Source of the DNA: an uncultured Prochlorococcus sp. | GTDB taxonomy: Bacteria > Cyanobacteriota > Cyanobacteriia > PCC-6307 > Cyanobiaceae | NCBI GenBank assembly: GCA_902596585.1 | Contig: CACJUL010000003.1 | Coordinates: 19,179-83,178, forward strand | Direction: 5' to 3' | Length of the DNA: 64,000 nucleotides | In this document: positions 14,639-24,523 of the stretch, in pieces | Layout: the number at the start of each line of letters is the position of its first letter | Position numbering within the stretch: the first letter of the stretch is position 1 | The notes under the pieces: generated by a model | The model's database searches: none | What the model was told of the DNA's origin: nothing | The model's input: only the letters and a program-made list of their open reading frames with translations | Translations under genes and position numbers: made by a program

Positions 14639-14678
14639 AGTGTTTGTCATTAGGGATACTGACAAGCACTTTTTTTTA
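14639..14678 (+). terminator. Intrinsic terminator of hli operon
   Basis: AGTGTTTGTCA (14639-14649) pairs with TGACAAGCACT (14660-14670) with one mismatch, followed by eight T. It ends the four-gene hli unit. Confidence 0.85.
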
Positions 14679-14692
14679 CAAAAAATAAAAAA

Positions 14693-14723
14693 AGAGATTG
14701 TTTCTTAGCTAAAAACAATCTCT
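14693..14723 (-). terminator. Perfect hairpin, minus-strand terminator
   Basis: AGAGATTGTTT (14693-14703) and AAACAATCTCT (14713-14723) make an 11-bp perfect stem with a 9-base loop. Read on the minus strand it is followed by a run of seven T, so it most likely terminates the minus-strand genes that start at 15031 and above. Confidence 0.75.
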
Positions 14724-14815
14724 ATTTACCTAATTCTTACATGAAAATTTCAAGTAAGCTTTCAGATATTAACTAATTTTTTTTTATAGTAAATACTTAA
14801 AAATGCTTTTGTTAT

Positions 14816-15031
14816 TTATCTTTTTAAACCACCTCTTTTTATCCATAGAAACCATGTAACCCAAATAGGAGGAAGAAATCTGATTAAAAAAGAAATTTTG
14901 TATATATAAAATGGTGCATTTTCACTTTGAAATAAATTTATCAAAAAAGTAGATATAGTTACCCAGAGTAAAATTATTAATATATTAGCTCCCAACAAAG
15001 CGAACTTATTTTGTTTGAATATTTTTGGCAT
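14816..15031 (-). CDS. Small membrane protein, 71 aa
   Basis: Starts MPKIFKQNKFALLGANILII. Two hydrophobic segments (LLGANILIILLWVTISTFLI and FLPPIWVTWFLWI) with a basic tail WIKRGGLKR. Probably an inner or thylakoid membrane protein. It is the first of three small membrane genes on the minus strand here. No family recognised. Confidence 0.5.
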   Translation of the reverse strand: MPKIFKQNKFALLGANILIILLWVTISTFLINLFQSENAPFYIYKISFLIRFLPPIWVTWFLWIKRGGLKR

Positions 15032-15086
15032 AAGAGAAATCTATATTCTTTAATCTTAAATAATCTCAGGAAATTATTATACATTT

Positions 15087-15338
15087 TCAAAAAAACTTTA
15101 AGTTTAGAATCCATATCCAAATAAAAAAAATACTAAACTTTAATCCTTCTCCAAATACTATTCCAAAAACAACAGGAGGTAAAAATATTAAAAAAAGAAT
15201 AGAAAATAAACTAAATAAAGCAAATGATCCTCTTAGAAAAAAATTCTTTCTTTTTGCTCCTCTTAGATTTTTCAGGGTATTCCACTCCCATTCAATAAAC
15301 CTGTAGAACTTTTCTGATAATAAAAACAAATACTTCAT
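15087..15338 (-). CDS. Small membrane protein, 83 aa
   Basis: Starts MKYLFLLSEKFYRFIEWEWN, has a basic middle (RGAKRKNFFLRG) and two hydrophobic segments (ALFSLFSILFLIFLPPVVFG and FSIFFIWIWILNLKFF). Very aromatic. The layout suggests a cytoplasmic N-terminal domain and a C-terminal hairpin in the membrane. No recognisable family. Confidence 0.5.
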   Translation of the reverse strand: MKYLFLLSEKFYRFIEWEWNTLKNLRGAKRKNFFLRGSFALFSLFSILFLIFLPPVVFGIVFGEGLKFSIFFIWIWILNLKFF

Positions 15339-15391
15339 TAAAATTATTAATTTTTATCTGCTTTTCTTATTTATAAAATTTATTTCCACTG

Positions 15392-15682
15392 TTAGCAATA
15401 AACTTTATCCCCTTCTTCAGAAAGATAGTAAATTCTATTTTCTGAACTTACGAAGAAAGTTAATCCCTTATATTGTGATCTTTTAAATTTATCTAATCTA
15501 AGTTTGTGTAAATCCCAATTATCAGTACTTATATCAGGATTAAATTCTTGTTCTTTTAAGAAAGGTACATAAGTTGGAATAATTGTTGTTTTCTGGGCAA
15601 ACCCTCTATCTCGTTTTAAATAAAAAAATAATAAAAATAAAAGTACAAAAAAAAGAATTAATAATATATTTGTCATTGTCAA
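15392..15682 (-). CDS. Membrane-anchored hypothetical protein, 96 aa
   Basis: Starts MTMTNILLILFFVLLFLLFF, a single N-terminal anchor, followed by a soluble domain with 'DNWDLHKLRLDKFKRSQYKGLTFFVSSENRIYYLSEEGDKVYC', which looks like a beta-rich small domain. The last residue is Cys. The divergent region 15683-15838 is AT-rich and holds the promoters of this gene and the plus-strand pair. No named family. Confidence 0.5.
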   Translation of the reverse strand: MTMTNILLILFFVLLFLLFFYLKRDRGFAQKTTIIPTYVPFLKEQEFNPDISTDNWDLHKLRLDKFKRSQYKGLTFFVSSENRIYYLSEEGDKVYC

Positions 15683-15838
15683 TTTTTCTAATTTGAAAAA
15701 ACTTTATTTTGGAGAATCAAGAACTTCTTACAATAAATTATTTAATAAGTAAAAAATCCTATTTTTATATTCTTGTATTTTTAAATACTTATCAAGGGGT
15801 TACCTAAATCTGATTATAAAGTGAGTCGCATTTTCAAC

Positions 15839-15982
15839 ATGACTCAAAATTCCATGAACACTCCTTATGCAAAAAGAGTAGCTGAAAAATTTAGAGAGGC
15901 TCAAAACTATTTAAAAACGAATGGTTTTGGTAGATCAACTAAACATTTACTTGAAGATATTGAAAATTCTATTGAAAAATAA
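15839..15982 (+). CDS. Small hypothetical protein, 47 aa
   Basis: Starts MTQNSMNTPYAKRVAEKFRE and ends LEDIENSIEK. Helical and soluble. The stop TAA shares bases with the ATG of the next gene (TAATG), a coupling that supports translation of both. No known family. Confidence 0.55.
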   Translation: MTQNSMNTPYAKRVAEKFREAQNYLKTNGFGRSTKHLLEDIENSIEK

Positions 15983-16140
15983 TGCCAATACCCCCTCACT
16001 TACCACAATTACAATATGGCTACGATGATGGCTTTACAACCATTTTTTTTGGGTTAATAGGAAGTTGCTTAGGATGTATCTTAATTTTATTAATTTCATT
16101 TTTTGAATTTAAATTCAAAAAGCAAAATAGTAAGTCTTAA
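15982..16140 (+). CDS. Small single-pass membrane protein, 52 aa
   Basis: Starts MPIPPHLPQLQYGYDDGFTT, then a Gly/Ile-rich helix (IFFGLIGSCLGCILILLISF) with two cysteines, and a basic tail FKFKKQNSKS. Coupled by TAATG to the 47-codon gene. Its stop sits inside a 9-bp hairpin shared with the convergent ychF gene. Function unknown. Confidence 0.55.
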   Translation: MPIPPHLPQLQYGYDDGFTTIFFGLIGSCLGCILILLISFFEFKFKKQNSKS

Positions 16141-16150
16141 GAGACTTACT
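16129..16150. terminator. Hairpin between convergent genes
   Basis: AGTAAGTCT (16129-16137) and AGACTTACT (16142-16150) form a perfect 9-bp stem with a TAAG loop. It contains the stop codon of the plus-strand gene and two bases of the ychF stop. There is no T-run, so it is a weak or rho-independent-like bidirectional end at best. Confidence 0.45.
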
Positions 16151-17240
16151 AAACATTAAATAAGAACTCCATTATATCACCCTCGTTAACAATATATTCC
16201 TTGCCTTCACTTCTTAAAAGACCTTTGGTTTTTGCATTAGCAATTGAACCTGAATCAATTAAATTTTGATATGAAATAGTCTGAGCTCTTATAAATCCTT
16301 TTTCAAAATCAGTATGAATTACTCCTGCTGCCTGTGGCGCAGTCATACCATCTTTTATGGTCCATGCTTTTGTCTCCTTTTCTCCGGTAGTGAAATAAGT
16401 TTTTAATCCCAATAGTTTATATGTTGATCTAATTAAAGAACTTAATCCCCCTTCTTCTACTCCTAAACCCATAAGGTAGTCTTTTTTATCTTCGGGATCT
16501 AACTCTATTAATTCAGATTCGACTTGCGCTGATATTTTTATACACTCTGTATTTTCATTGTTTGCAAAACTCTGAACTCTTGATGAGAAATCATTACCTT
16601 CAGCTAAATCATTTTCATTCAAATTTGTTGCGTAAATAATTGGTTTAGCAGTAAGGAAGCCTAGTTGCTTAATTATTAAATTTTCTTCTTCACTCAAAGA
16701 TATTGATCTAACTGAAAGGCCTTTCTCTAGCTCTTCTTCAATTTTTTCTAATAAGGTGTCTTCTTTTGCTGCCTCTTTACTAGTTCTAACCTGTTTTTTA
16801 ATTCTTTCTCTTCTTTTTTGGAGTTGAGATAAATCAGCTAAATTCAATTCCAGATTAATTATCTCAATGTCATCCAAAGGATCCACCTTTCCAGAAACAT
16901 GAATTACATCACTATCTTCAAAGCACCTTACAACATGAACTATTGCATCAACCTCTCTAATGTTTGATAAAAATTTATTTCCCAAACCTTCGCCTTTACT
17001 AGCTCCTTTTACTAGTCCTGCGATATCTACAAATTCAATTTTTGTTGGGATAATATTTTGGCTAGAACTTAAATTACCTAACTCTTGCAACCTTTGATCT
17101 GGGACTGAAACTATGCCTTTATTAGGTTCTATAGTACAAAAGGGAAAATTGGCCGCTTGTGCCTTAGCATTTTCTACAAGTGCATTAAATAGAGTTGATT
17201 TTCCAACATTTGGTAATCCAATAATACCTGCTTTTAACAT
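16149..17240 (-). CDS. ychF: YchF/Obg-type ATPase/GTPase
   Basis: 363 residues, the usual family length. It begins MLKAGIIGLPNVGKSTLFNA with the P-loop, followed by the switch region, 'VDIAGLVKGASKGEGLGNKFL' (G3), the coiled-coil insertion around residues 130-200, 'YATNLNEND' in the position of the altered G4 (NxxE type, which favours ATP), and the C-terminal TGS-like domain (WTIKDGMTAPQAAGVIHTDFEKGFIRA). YchF is a ribosome-associated nucleotidase involved in stress responses. Convergent with the small gene pair. Confidence 0.95.
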   Translation of the reverse strand: MLKAGIIGLPNVGKSTLFNALVENAKAQAANFPFCTIEPNKGIVSVPDQRLQELGNLSSSQNIIPTKIEFVDIAGLVKGASKGEGLGNKFLSNIREVDAIVHVVRCFEDSDVIHVSGKVDPLDDIEIINLELNLADLSQLQKRRERIKKQVRTSKEAAKEDTLLEKIEEELEKGLSVRSISLSEEENLIIKQLGFLTAKPIIYATNLNENDLAEGNDFSSRVQSFANNENTECIKISAQVESELIELDPEDKKDYLMGLGVEEGGLSSLIRSTYKLLGLKTYFTTGEKETKAWTIKDGMTAPQAAGVIHTDFEKGFIRAQTISYQNLIDSGSIANAKTKGLLRSEGKEYIVNEGDIMEFLFNV

Positions 17241-17384
17241 TTGAAAAAAATTATGGAAAAATTATCAAGAAAACATCTTCTAGTAATATAGTATTTACTT
17301 AACCAATCTTGGATAAGTTATTTATAATCGTTTTGATTATTTATTTAGTTCCTAAATATTCTCTAATTCTGCTTTTAAAAAGAA

Positions 17385-18446
17385 ATGTTTGATTTAATAA
17401 AAAAAAATATAAATTTAAGAAGTGGAATTATATTGCTTTCTTTAGCTATATTTTTCGTTTTTATAACCAATCCCTTAAAGAAAAATAAGTCAAAAGATAT
17501 TTCTGATTTTGTGGTTCAAGTTAAAAAAGGAATCCTATCAGATTCAATTAATACTAGTGGGGAAGTAAAAGCAATCAGGACAAGCAATATTGGCCCCAGG
17601 AAGCAAGGTGTAATTAAAGAAATCAAAGTAGAGGAAGGCGATCTTGTAACAAAAGATCAGGTTTTAGCTTCTCTTGATGATGAAGACTTCATCTATAAAA
17701 TTGAAGAACTTGAATTAAATGTAGAAAAACAAAAATCTGAATTTTTAAGAAGGGAATATTTATATCAAGAAGGCGCAGTAAGCAGAGAGGATTATGAAAG
17801 TTATAAAAATAACTACAAGATTAGTAGCGCTAAACTTAATGATGCAAAAGCTGAAAAAAGTTTCTATTTGATAAAAGCTCCTTATGGAGGAAAGATAACT
17901 GCAAAATATGCGGAGATAGGATCTTATGTCACCCCAAGTACAAATTTAAGTTCAGACCCTAAAACCAAAAACTTTATATTTGAACTATCAGAGGGGCTAG
18001 AAATTGTTGCCAAAGTTCCCGAGAGTGACATTGGCAGAATAAAAATAGGTCAAGAAGCATCAGTAAGAATTGAGGCTTATCCCTCAAAAAAATATATTGC
18101 TGTAGTTAAAAAAATAGCTACAAGAGCTGTAAAAGATAATAATGTAACCTCATTCGAAGTGACTTTAAATTTTAAAGATATTTCTGAAGAAATTAAAATT
18201 GGAATGACTGCAGATCTTGAATTTAGAGTCGAAGGTAACGAAGAAAAAATCTTAGTTCCAACAGTTTCTATCGTTACTGAGAATGGTGAAAAAGGAATCT
18301 TGAAAGTTGATAAAAACAATTCTCCAAAGTTTGAAAAAATCGAGATTGGTATTAGTAGTGGAAATAAAACTTCAGTAATTGATGGATTAGAACCTGGAGA
18401 GCAAATCTTTATTGATATTCCACCTTGGGCTAAGAAGAGAAAATGA
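17385..18446 (+). CDS. Membrane fusion (HlyD/MacA-like) protein
   Basis: 353 residues: a signal/anchor helix (about 12-30), biotinyl-lipoyl halves 'IGPRKQGVIKEIKVEEGDLVTKDQVLASLDD' and 'YLIKAPYGGKITAKYAEIGSYV', a coiled-coil hairpin between them, and a C-terminal beta-barrel domain ('VPTVSIVTENGEKGILKV'). These adaptors join ABC or RND pumps to an outer membrane channel across the periplasm. No transporter gene lies beside it in the window; the next gene is polA, overlapping by ATGA. The export substrate is unknown. Confidence 0.85.
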   Translation: MFDLIKKNINLRSGIILLSLAIFFVFITNPLKKNKSKDISDFVVQVKKGILSDSINTSGEVKAIRTSNIGPRKQGVIKEIKVEEGDLVTKDQVLASLDDEDFIYKIEELELNVEKQKSEFLRREYLYQEGAVSREDYESYKNNYKISSAKLNDAKAEKSFYLIKAPYGGKITAKYAEIGSYVTPSTNLSSDPKTKNFIFELSEGLEIVAKVPESDIGRIKIGQEASVRIEAYPSKKYIAVVKKIATRAVKDNNVTSFEVTLNFKDISEEIKIGMTADLEFRVEGNEEKILVPTVSIVTENGEKGILKVDKNNSPKFEKIEIGISSGNKTSVIDGLEPGEQIFIDIPPWAKKRK

Positions 18447-21373
18447 GTTTAAAATCTGAAAACTCTAAAAAACCAATTTTACTTTTAGTCGATGGCCATT
18501 CACTTGCTTTTAGAAGTTTCTATGCATTTAGCAAAGGTATTGATGGAGGTTTAACAACCAAAGAGGGATTTCCAACAAGTGTGACTTATGGATTTCTAAA
18601 AAGCCTTCTTGATAATTGCAAAAATATTAGTCCTGAAGGTGTTTGTATTACTTTTGATACCGAAAAACCTACTTTCAGACATGAATTAGATCCAAATTAT
18701 AAGGCTAATAGAGATGTAGCACCAGATGTTTTTTTTCAGGATATTGAACAACTAGAAATCATTTTAGAGAAAAGCCTTAATTTACCAATTTTTAAATCTC
18801 CTGGTTACGAAGCAGATGATCTCCTAGGCACAATTGCAAATGATGCTTCTTCTAAAGGATGGTGCGTAAATATTCTTTCTGGGGATCGGGACTTATTTCA
18901 ATTAGTAGATGATCAAAAAGATATTTATGTACTTTATATGGGTGGTGGTCCATATGCAAAAAGCGGAAATCCAACTCTTATGAATGAAAATGGAGTAAAA
19001 GAAAAATTAGGTGTTGCGCCAGAAAGAGTAGTTGATCTTAAAGCTCTAACTGGTGATAGTTCTGATAATATTCCTGGTATTAAAGGGGTAGGTCCAAAAA
19101 CTGCAATTAATCTACTAAAAGAAAACGATACACTTGATGGGATATATAAGGCTTTGGACAAGATTCAGCAGAACAATGATAAAAAATATAAAGGATTCAT
19201 CAAAGGTTCGATTATAGAAAAGCTTAGAAACGATAAGCATAATGCTTTTCTTTCTAGAGATTTAGCAAAAATAAATACTGAAGTGCCTTTGATATTAAGT
19301 GATGGTTATGAATTAAAAAATATAAATCAAGAACTTCTCTCAGAGTCACTGAAAAAACTTGAATTATCAACACTACTTCGGCAAATTCAAATTTTTAATT
19401 CAACTTTTAGCAAAGGTGGTTTTGACAAAAATAATGTAGCTAAAGAGGAGGAGAAGGCACCAAAAGTCGCAGGCAATAATGAATTAGAAAATAGTGAAAA
19501 TAAAATCCCTAAAATCAACGTAACTGTTGTAAATGATTTCGAATTACTTGATAAATTAATTCAAAGATTAGATAAGACTAATCAAATAGTTTCTTTAGAT
19601 ACAGAGACCAATAGTTTAAATCCAATCGATGCGGAACTTGTTGGGATAGGGTTATGTCTTGGAGAAGAAAATGATGATTTATTTTATATACCTCTTGGTC
19701 ATCAAACAAAAAAGGAGATCCCCAATCAATTATCAATTGAAGATGTTTTCTCAAAGCTAAGAAATTGGATAGAAGATCCAAAAAAAGAAAAGGCACTCCA
19801 AAATTCTAAATTTGATAGGCAAATATTTTTTAATCATGGACTTGATCTTAAAGGCGTAACCTTTGACACCTTGTTAGCAGACTACCTTCTTAATAATCAG
19901 GAGAAACATGGGTTAAGTGAAATTAGTTTAAGATTATTTGGATTTAAGCCTCCTTCATTTAAGGAGACAGTTGGAAAAAATAAAGACTTTTCATTTGTTG
20001 ATATTGATGAAGCAAGTATTTACTGCGGTTATGATGTTTTTCTAACTTTTAAGATTGTCAAAATTTTTAAAGAAAGTTTTTCAAAGGAAAAAGATGAATT
20101 AATCAAATTGTTCGAAGAAATCGAGCTACCCTTAGAGCCGGTATTGTCACAAATGGAAATGAATGGCATAACTATCGACATCCCTTATTTGGATAAACTC
20201 TCCAAAGAATTAAAGAGTACCTTAGAAGATATTGAAAGTAAAGTTTATGAGTTAGCAGAGGAAAGTTTCAATCTATCTTCACCTAAACAACTTGGTGAGA
20301 TCTTGTTTGAAAAATTAAATTTGGATAAGAAAAAATCAAGGAAAACAAAAACAGGATGGAGCACCGATGCAGTAGTTCTGGAAAGATTAGTCGACGAACA
20401 TGAAATAATCCAACATTTAATAAAACATAGAACTCTTAGCAAATTACTTAGCACCTATATTGATGCTCTCCCAAATCTTATTAACGAAAAAACAGGGAGA
20501 GTTCATACAAACTTTAATCAAGCTGCTACAGCGACTGGGAGACTAAGTAGTAGCAATCCTAATCTTCAAAATATCCCTGTTAGGACTGAATTTAGTAGGA
20601 GAATCAGAAAAGCATTCTTGCCTGAAAAAAATTGGAAACTTTTATCAGCTGATTATTCTCAGATCGAATTAAGAATACTCGCTCACTTAGCAGATGAAGA
20701 AATACTAATAAATGCATTTCATAAAAATGATGACATTCATTCTTTGACTGCAAGATTAATTTTTGAGAAAGAAGAAATTTCTTCTGATGAGAGGAGAGTT
20801 GGGAAAACTATAAATTTCGGAGTTATCTATGGTATGGGAATTAAAAAGTTTGCACGTTCTACAGGAGTAAGTACTCCTGAAGCAAAAGAATTCCTAATAA
20901 AATACAAAGAAAGATATTCAAAAATTTTCAAATTTCTTGAACTTCAAGAAAGGCTTGCCTTATCAAAAGGTTATGTAAAAACAATTTTTGGTAGAAAGAG
21001 AGAATTTAAGTTTGATAAAAATGGACTTGGAAGATTACTAGGAAAAGATCCTTACGAAATTGATTTGCAAGCCGCAAGAAGAGCTGGCATGGAAGCACAG
21101 TCACTTAGAGCCGCAGCCAATGCCCCAATTCAGGGTTCAAGTGCAGATATTATTAAAATTGCAATGGTTCAACTAAATAAAAAATTCATAGAAATGAATG
21201 TTCCAGCAAAAATGCTTTTACAAGTACATGATGAATTATTGTTTGAAGTTGAACCAGATTCTTTGGAAATTACGACGAAATTAGTAAAGAAGACTATGGA
21301 AGATTGTGTAAAATTAAATGTGCCTCTTTTAGTTGATGTTGGAATTGGAGACAATTGGATGGAGACAAAATAA
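18443..21373 (+). CDS. polA: DNA polymerase I
   Basis: 976 residues, with all three domains. The 5'-3' exonuclease (about 1-300) has LLLVDGHSLAFRSFYAF and the H3TH 'LTGDSSDNIPGIKGVGPKTA'. The proofreading domain keeps its acidic residues (VSLDTETNSL; YCGYDVFLT), so it should be active. The polymerase domain has motif A (LLSADYSQIELRILAHL), motif B (RRVGKTINFGVIYGMG) and motif C (LLQVHDELLFEV). Role: Okazaki fragment maturation and repair. It overlaps the upstream HlyD-like gene by four bases and precedes cysS by 24. Confidence 0.98.
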   Translation: MSLKSENSKKPILLLVDGHSLAFRSFYAFSKGIDGGLTTKEGFPTSVTYGFLKSLLDNCKNISPEGVCITFDTEKPTFRHELDPNYKANRDVAPDVFFQDIEQLEIILEKSLNLPIFKSPGYEADDLLGTIANDASSKGWCVNILSGDRDLFQLVDDQKDIYVLYMGGGPYAKSGNPTLMNENGVKEKLGVAPERVVDLKALTGDSSDNIPGIKGVGPKTAINLLKENDTLDGIYKALDKIQQNNDKKYKGFIKGSIIEKLRNDKHNAFLSRDLAKINTEVPLILSDGYELKNINQELLSESLKKLELSTLLRQIQIFNSTFSKGGFDKNNVAKEEEKAPKVAGNNELENSENKIPKINVTVVNDFELLDKLIQRLDKTNQIVSLDTETNSLNPIDAELVGIGLCLGEENDDLFYIPLGHQTKKEIPNQLSIEDVFSKLRNWIEDPKKEKALQNSKFDRQIFFNHGLDLKGVTFDTLLADYLLNNQEKHGLSEISLRLFGFKPPSFKETVGKNKDFSFVDIDEASIYCGYDVFLTFKIVKIFKESFSKEKDELIKLFEEIELPLEPVLSQMEMNGITIDIPYLDKLSKELKSTLEDIESKVYELAEESFNLSSPKQLGEILFEKLNLDKKKSRKTKTGWSTDAVVLERLVDEHEIIQHLIKHRTLSKLLSTYIDALPNLINEKTGRVHTNFNQAATATGRLSSSNPNLQNIPVRTEFSRRIRKAFLPEKNWKLLSADYSQIELRILAHLADEEILINAFHKNDDIHSLTARLIFEKEEISSDERRVGKTINFGVIYGMGIKKFARSTGVSTPEAKEFLIKYKERYSKIFKFLELQERLALSKGYVKTIFGRKREFKFDKNGLGRLLGKDPYEIDLQAARRAGMEAQSLRAAANAPIQGSSADIIKIAMVQLNKKFIEMNVPAKMLLQVHDELLFEVEPDSLEITTKLVKKTMEDCVKLNVPLLVDVGIGDNWMETK

Positions 21374-21397
21374 ACCTTATGAAATACTTATTTTAAG

Positions 21398-22867
21398 ATG
21401 ATCAAACTTTTTAATACTTTAAGCAAAAAAGTTGAGGTTTTCAAACCTATTGATGATGTAGTAAAAATTTATTGTTGTGGGGTAACTGTTTATGATTTAT
21501 GTCATCTTGGTCATGCCAGAAGTTATATCGCTTGGGATGTATTGAGAAGATTTTTAATTTACAGTGATTTCAAAGTGAAGTATGTTCAAAATTTTACAGA
21601 TATTGATGACAAGATCTTAAAAAGAGCGAAAGAAGAAAGCAGTTCAATGAAGGAAGTATCTGAAAAGAATATCATTGAATTTCACAAAGATATGGATTCT
21701 TTAGGGATAATGCGTCCGGATAGCATGCCAAGAGCAACGAATCATATATGCAATATCTGTTCCTTCATAACAATCCTTGAGGACAAAGGTTATGCATACT
21801 CTAGGGATGGAGACGTTTATTATTCTGTTTTCAAAAATAAAAATTATGGAAAGCTAAGTAATCAAAATTTACAAGAACAAAATATCAATCAGCAAGGAAG
21901 AATGGTTAATGAGGAAAATAGTAAAAAACTTAATCCGCAAGACTTTGCGCTATGGAAAAAAGCCAAAGATGATGAACCATTTTTTGATTCGCCATGGGGT
22001 AAAGGTAGGCCAGGATGGCATATTGAATGTTCTGCGATGGTTAAAAATGAATTAGGAGATACTATCGATATCCATTTAGGTGGTTCTGATTTGATTTTTC
22101 CACATCATGAGAATGAAATCGCCCAATCAGAAGCAGCCAATGGCAAAAAGCTAGCGAACTATTGGTTACACAATGGGATGGTCAATGTAAATGGACAAAA
22201 GATGAGTAAATCCCTTAAAAATTTTAAAACTATCAGAGAGCTAATTAAGTCAGGTATAAGCCCTATGACTTTGCGATATTTTGTTATGACCGTGAATTAT
22301 AGAAAACCACTTGATTTTACTGAAGAAGCTTTAAGGAGTGCTTCAGAAGCTTGGAAAAATATTAATGTAGCCCTTTCTTTTATGGATCTTACAAAAGGTG
22401 TTTTTAGATCTATTGATAAAGATGAATTTATCGAAGAAGAATATAAAGAGAAAATAAGTTTTGAATTATCTCAAAAAACGCTTAAATTTTCTGAGGCTCT
22501 GGGAAATGACCTCAATACAGCAGGTGCTATTGCAGTTATTTACGATTTAGCGAAGCCATTAAAAAACTTTTTAAACCAATTTCAAAGGGTTGAAGGTTTT
22601 AAAATAGACCTAAATCAAAAATTCTTTCTACTTGAAAATTTTAAAACTCTTGCAAAGTTGACTGAGGTACTTGGTCTTAAAAAAGAAGTTTTAGTAAAAG
22701 AAAATAAAATATCAGAAGAAGAAATATCATCTCTTATTAATGAAAGATTGAAAGCAAAAATGGAAAAGAATTATGCGAAGGCCGATGAAATAAGAAATTT
22801 GTTAAAAGAAAAAGGTATTGAACTTATTGATCAATCAAAGGAAATAACAACATGGATAAGGGTCTAA
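21398..22867 (+). CDS. cysS: Cysteinyl-tRNA synthetase
   Basis: 489 residues. Class I signatures: HLGHARSY (HIGH) near residue 37 and KMSKSLKNF (KMSKS). Zinc ligands are seen in CCGVTVYD, the 'WHIECSAM' motif and HHENEIAQSEA. The enzyme charges tRNA-Cys. ATG 21398 with a weak ribosome binding site. It follows polA by 24 bases and is probably cotranscribed with it. The C-terminal anticodon-binding helical domain is complete. Confidence 0.98.
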   Translation: MIKLFNTLSKKVEVFKPIDDVVKIYCCGVTVYDLCHLGHARSYIAWDVLRRFLIYSDFKVKYVQNFTDIDDKILKRAKEESSSMKEVSEKNIIEFHKDMDSLGIMRPDSMPRATNHICNICSFITILEDKGYAYSRDGDVYYSVFKNKNYGKLSNQNLQEQNINQQGRMVNEENSKKLNPQDFALWKKAKDDEPFFDSPWGKGRPGWHIECSAMVKNELGDTIDIHLGGSDLIFPHHENEIAQSEAANGKKLANYWLHNGMVNVNGQKMSKSLKNFKTIRELIKSGISPMTLRYFVMTVNYRKPLDFTEEALRSASEAWKNINVALSFMDLTKGVFRSIDKDEFIEEEYKEKISFELSQKTLKFSEALGNDLNTAGAIAVIYDLAKPLKNFLNQFQRVEGFKIDLNQKFFLLENFKTLAKLTEVLGLKKEVLVKENKISEEEISSLINERLKAKMEKNYAKADEIRNLLKEKGIELIDQSKEITTWIRV

Positions 22868-22949
22868 ATTTTAAGAAAAAAACCAATTTGAAATTTTTGT
22901 TTTTTAAATACACCTTTAAATGGGAAGATATTAGAAATATCAGAGAAAA

Positions 22950-24179
22950 TTGAAATACATTACTGTGCTCGGTTCTACTGGTTCAATAGGGACTCAAACT
23001 CTCGAAATAGCTAGTGAGCAGCCTGATAAGTTTAAAGCCGTAGCTCTTTCTGCAGGAAGAAATATTAATTTATTAACTCAACAAGTTAAAACACATAAAC
23101 CAGAGGTAGTTGCAATTGAGGATGAAAGTCTTATAGAAGATTTAAAAGATAATATTAATAACTTAGATTTAGATGATGCTCCCTTGGTTTTAGGTGGAAA
23201 GCAGGGGATTAACGCAGTTGCAGCATGGGATAAGGCAGATACTGTGGTAACAGGGATAGTAGGTTGTGCAGGCTTAATTCCAACAATGTCAGCAATTAAT
23301 GCGGGGAAAAATATTGCACTTGCTAACAAAGAAACTTTAATTGCGGCAGGACCAATTGTTATTCCTGCATTAAAGAAAAATAATAGTAGGCTATTACCTG
23401 CTGATTCAGAACACTCTGCTATCTTTCAATGTTTACAAGGATTACCTAATTATGAAAATGCAGATTTTTCAACAGGAGTGATGCCTAAGGGATTAAAAGC
23501 CATACATTTAACAGCTTCTGGTGGTGCTTTCAGAGATTGGGCCGTTGAGGATTTAAAGCATGTCACGGTGGAAGATGCGACTTCACATCCTAATTGGGAT
23601 ATGGGTAAAAAAATAACTGTAGATTCTGCAACTCTTATGAATAAAGGATTAGAAGTTATAGAAGCTCATTATTTATTTGGGACCTCTTACGAAAATATCG
23701 AAATAGTTATCCACCCTCAAAGTATTATTCATTCAATGATTGAGATGGAAGATTCTTCAGTATTAGCTCAATTAGGTTGGCCAGATATGAAGCTACCTAT
23801 TTTATATGCGATGAGTTGGCCTGAAAGATTTAAAACAAATTGGAAAAGATTAAACCTAAGTGAAATTGGGAAATTAACTTTTAAAGAGCCAGACGAGTTT
23901 AAATATCCATGCATGGGACTTGCCTATGCTGCAGGAAAATCTTCTGGGACTATGCCTGCAGTCTTAAATGCTGCTAATGAAATGGCTGTTGAACAATTCC
24001 TCAAAGAAAAAATTTCTTTTCAAGAAATTCCAATATTTATAAGTAAAGCTTGTGAATCACATATGAAGAATTTGAATTTGAGTCCCGAATTGGAGGATAT
24101 TCTTGAGGTAGACAATTGGGCCAGACTTTTTGTTAAGCAAGAAATTAAAAAAGGGAAAAAATACGTAAGTATTGGATAA
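22950..24179 (+). CDS. dxr: 1-deoxy-D-xylulose-5-phosphate reductoisomerase
   Basis: 409 residues. N-terminal NADPH-binding motif [15 protein letters not shown], then '[15 protein letters not shown]', '[17 protein letters not shown]', and the substrate/metal region '[10 protein letters not shown]... [23 protein letters not shown]', ending with the C-terminal domain '[11 protein letters not shown]'. It catalyses the first committed step of the MEP isoprenoid pathway (chlorophyll phytol tail, carotenoids). Start TTG 22950, preceded by CAGAG; the next gene follows after two bases. Confidence 0.97.
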   Translation: MKYITVLGSTGSIGTQTLEIASEQPDKFKAVALSAGRNINLLTQQVKTHKPEVVAIEDESLIEDLKDNINNLDLDDAPLVLGGKQGINAVAAWDKADTVVTGIVGCAGLIPTMSAINAGKNIALANKETLIAAGPIVIPALKKNNSRLLPADSEHSAIFQCLQGLPNYENADFSTGVMPKGLKAIHLTASGGAFRDWAVEDLKHVTVEDATSHPNWDMGKKITVDSATLMNKGLEVIEAHYLFGTSYENIEIVIHPQSIIHSMIEMEDSSVLAQLGWPDMKLPILYAMSWPERFKTNWKRLNLSEIGKLTFKEPDEFKYPCMGLAYAAGKSSGTMPAVLNAANEMAVEQFLKEKISFQEIPIFISKACESHMKNLNLSPELEDILEVDNWARLFVKQEIKKGKKYVSIG

Positions 24180-24181
24180 AA

Positions 24182-24523
24182 GTGAATATTAAAAAACATC
24201 TTCTACTATGCGCAACACCCACAAAACAGAAATGCTTTAAAGGCAATGAAGGTCAAAAAGCATGGGAATGTCTGAAAAAGACTTTAAAAAAATTTGAGAA
24301 TGATCCCTCTACCAAAAACGTTCATATATTAAGATCAAAAGCTGACTGTTTAAGAGTATGTAAGAACGGCCCAATTCTTCTTGTCTGGCCTGATGGTATT
24401 TGGTATGAGAAAGTTTCTCCAGAAAAAATTTCAGAGATTTTTACCTCACATATTATTAACGGTAAGCCAATAGAAAAATGGATTTTTAAAAAAACACCAT
24501 TTTTAAATAATCCTAGATACTAA
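24182..24523 (+). CDS. Thioredoxin-like [2Fe-2S] ferredoxin
   Basis: 113 residues with GTG start two bases after the dxr stop. Conserved cysteines match the thioredoxin-fold ferredoxin family: LLLCATPTKQKCF at the N-terminus and DCLRVCKNGPILLVWPDGIWY later (C-x8-C and C-x3-C). These proteins carry a 2Fe-2S cluster and act as electron carriers or cluster donors. Adjacent dxr suggests a possible electron supply to the MEP pathway's iron-sulfur enzymes, but that is inference. It overlaps the convergent hydrolase gene by 11 bases. Confidence 0.85.
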   Translation: MNIKKHLLLCATPTKQKCFKGNEGQKAWECLKKTLKKFENDPSTKNVHILRSKADCLRVCKNGPILLVWPDGIWYEKVSPEKISEIFTSHIINGKPIEKWIFKKTPFLNNPRY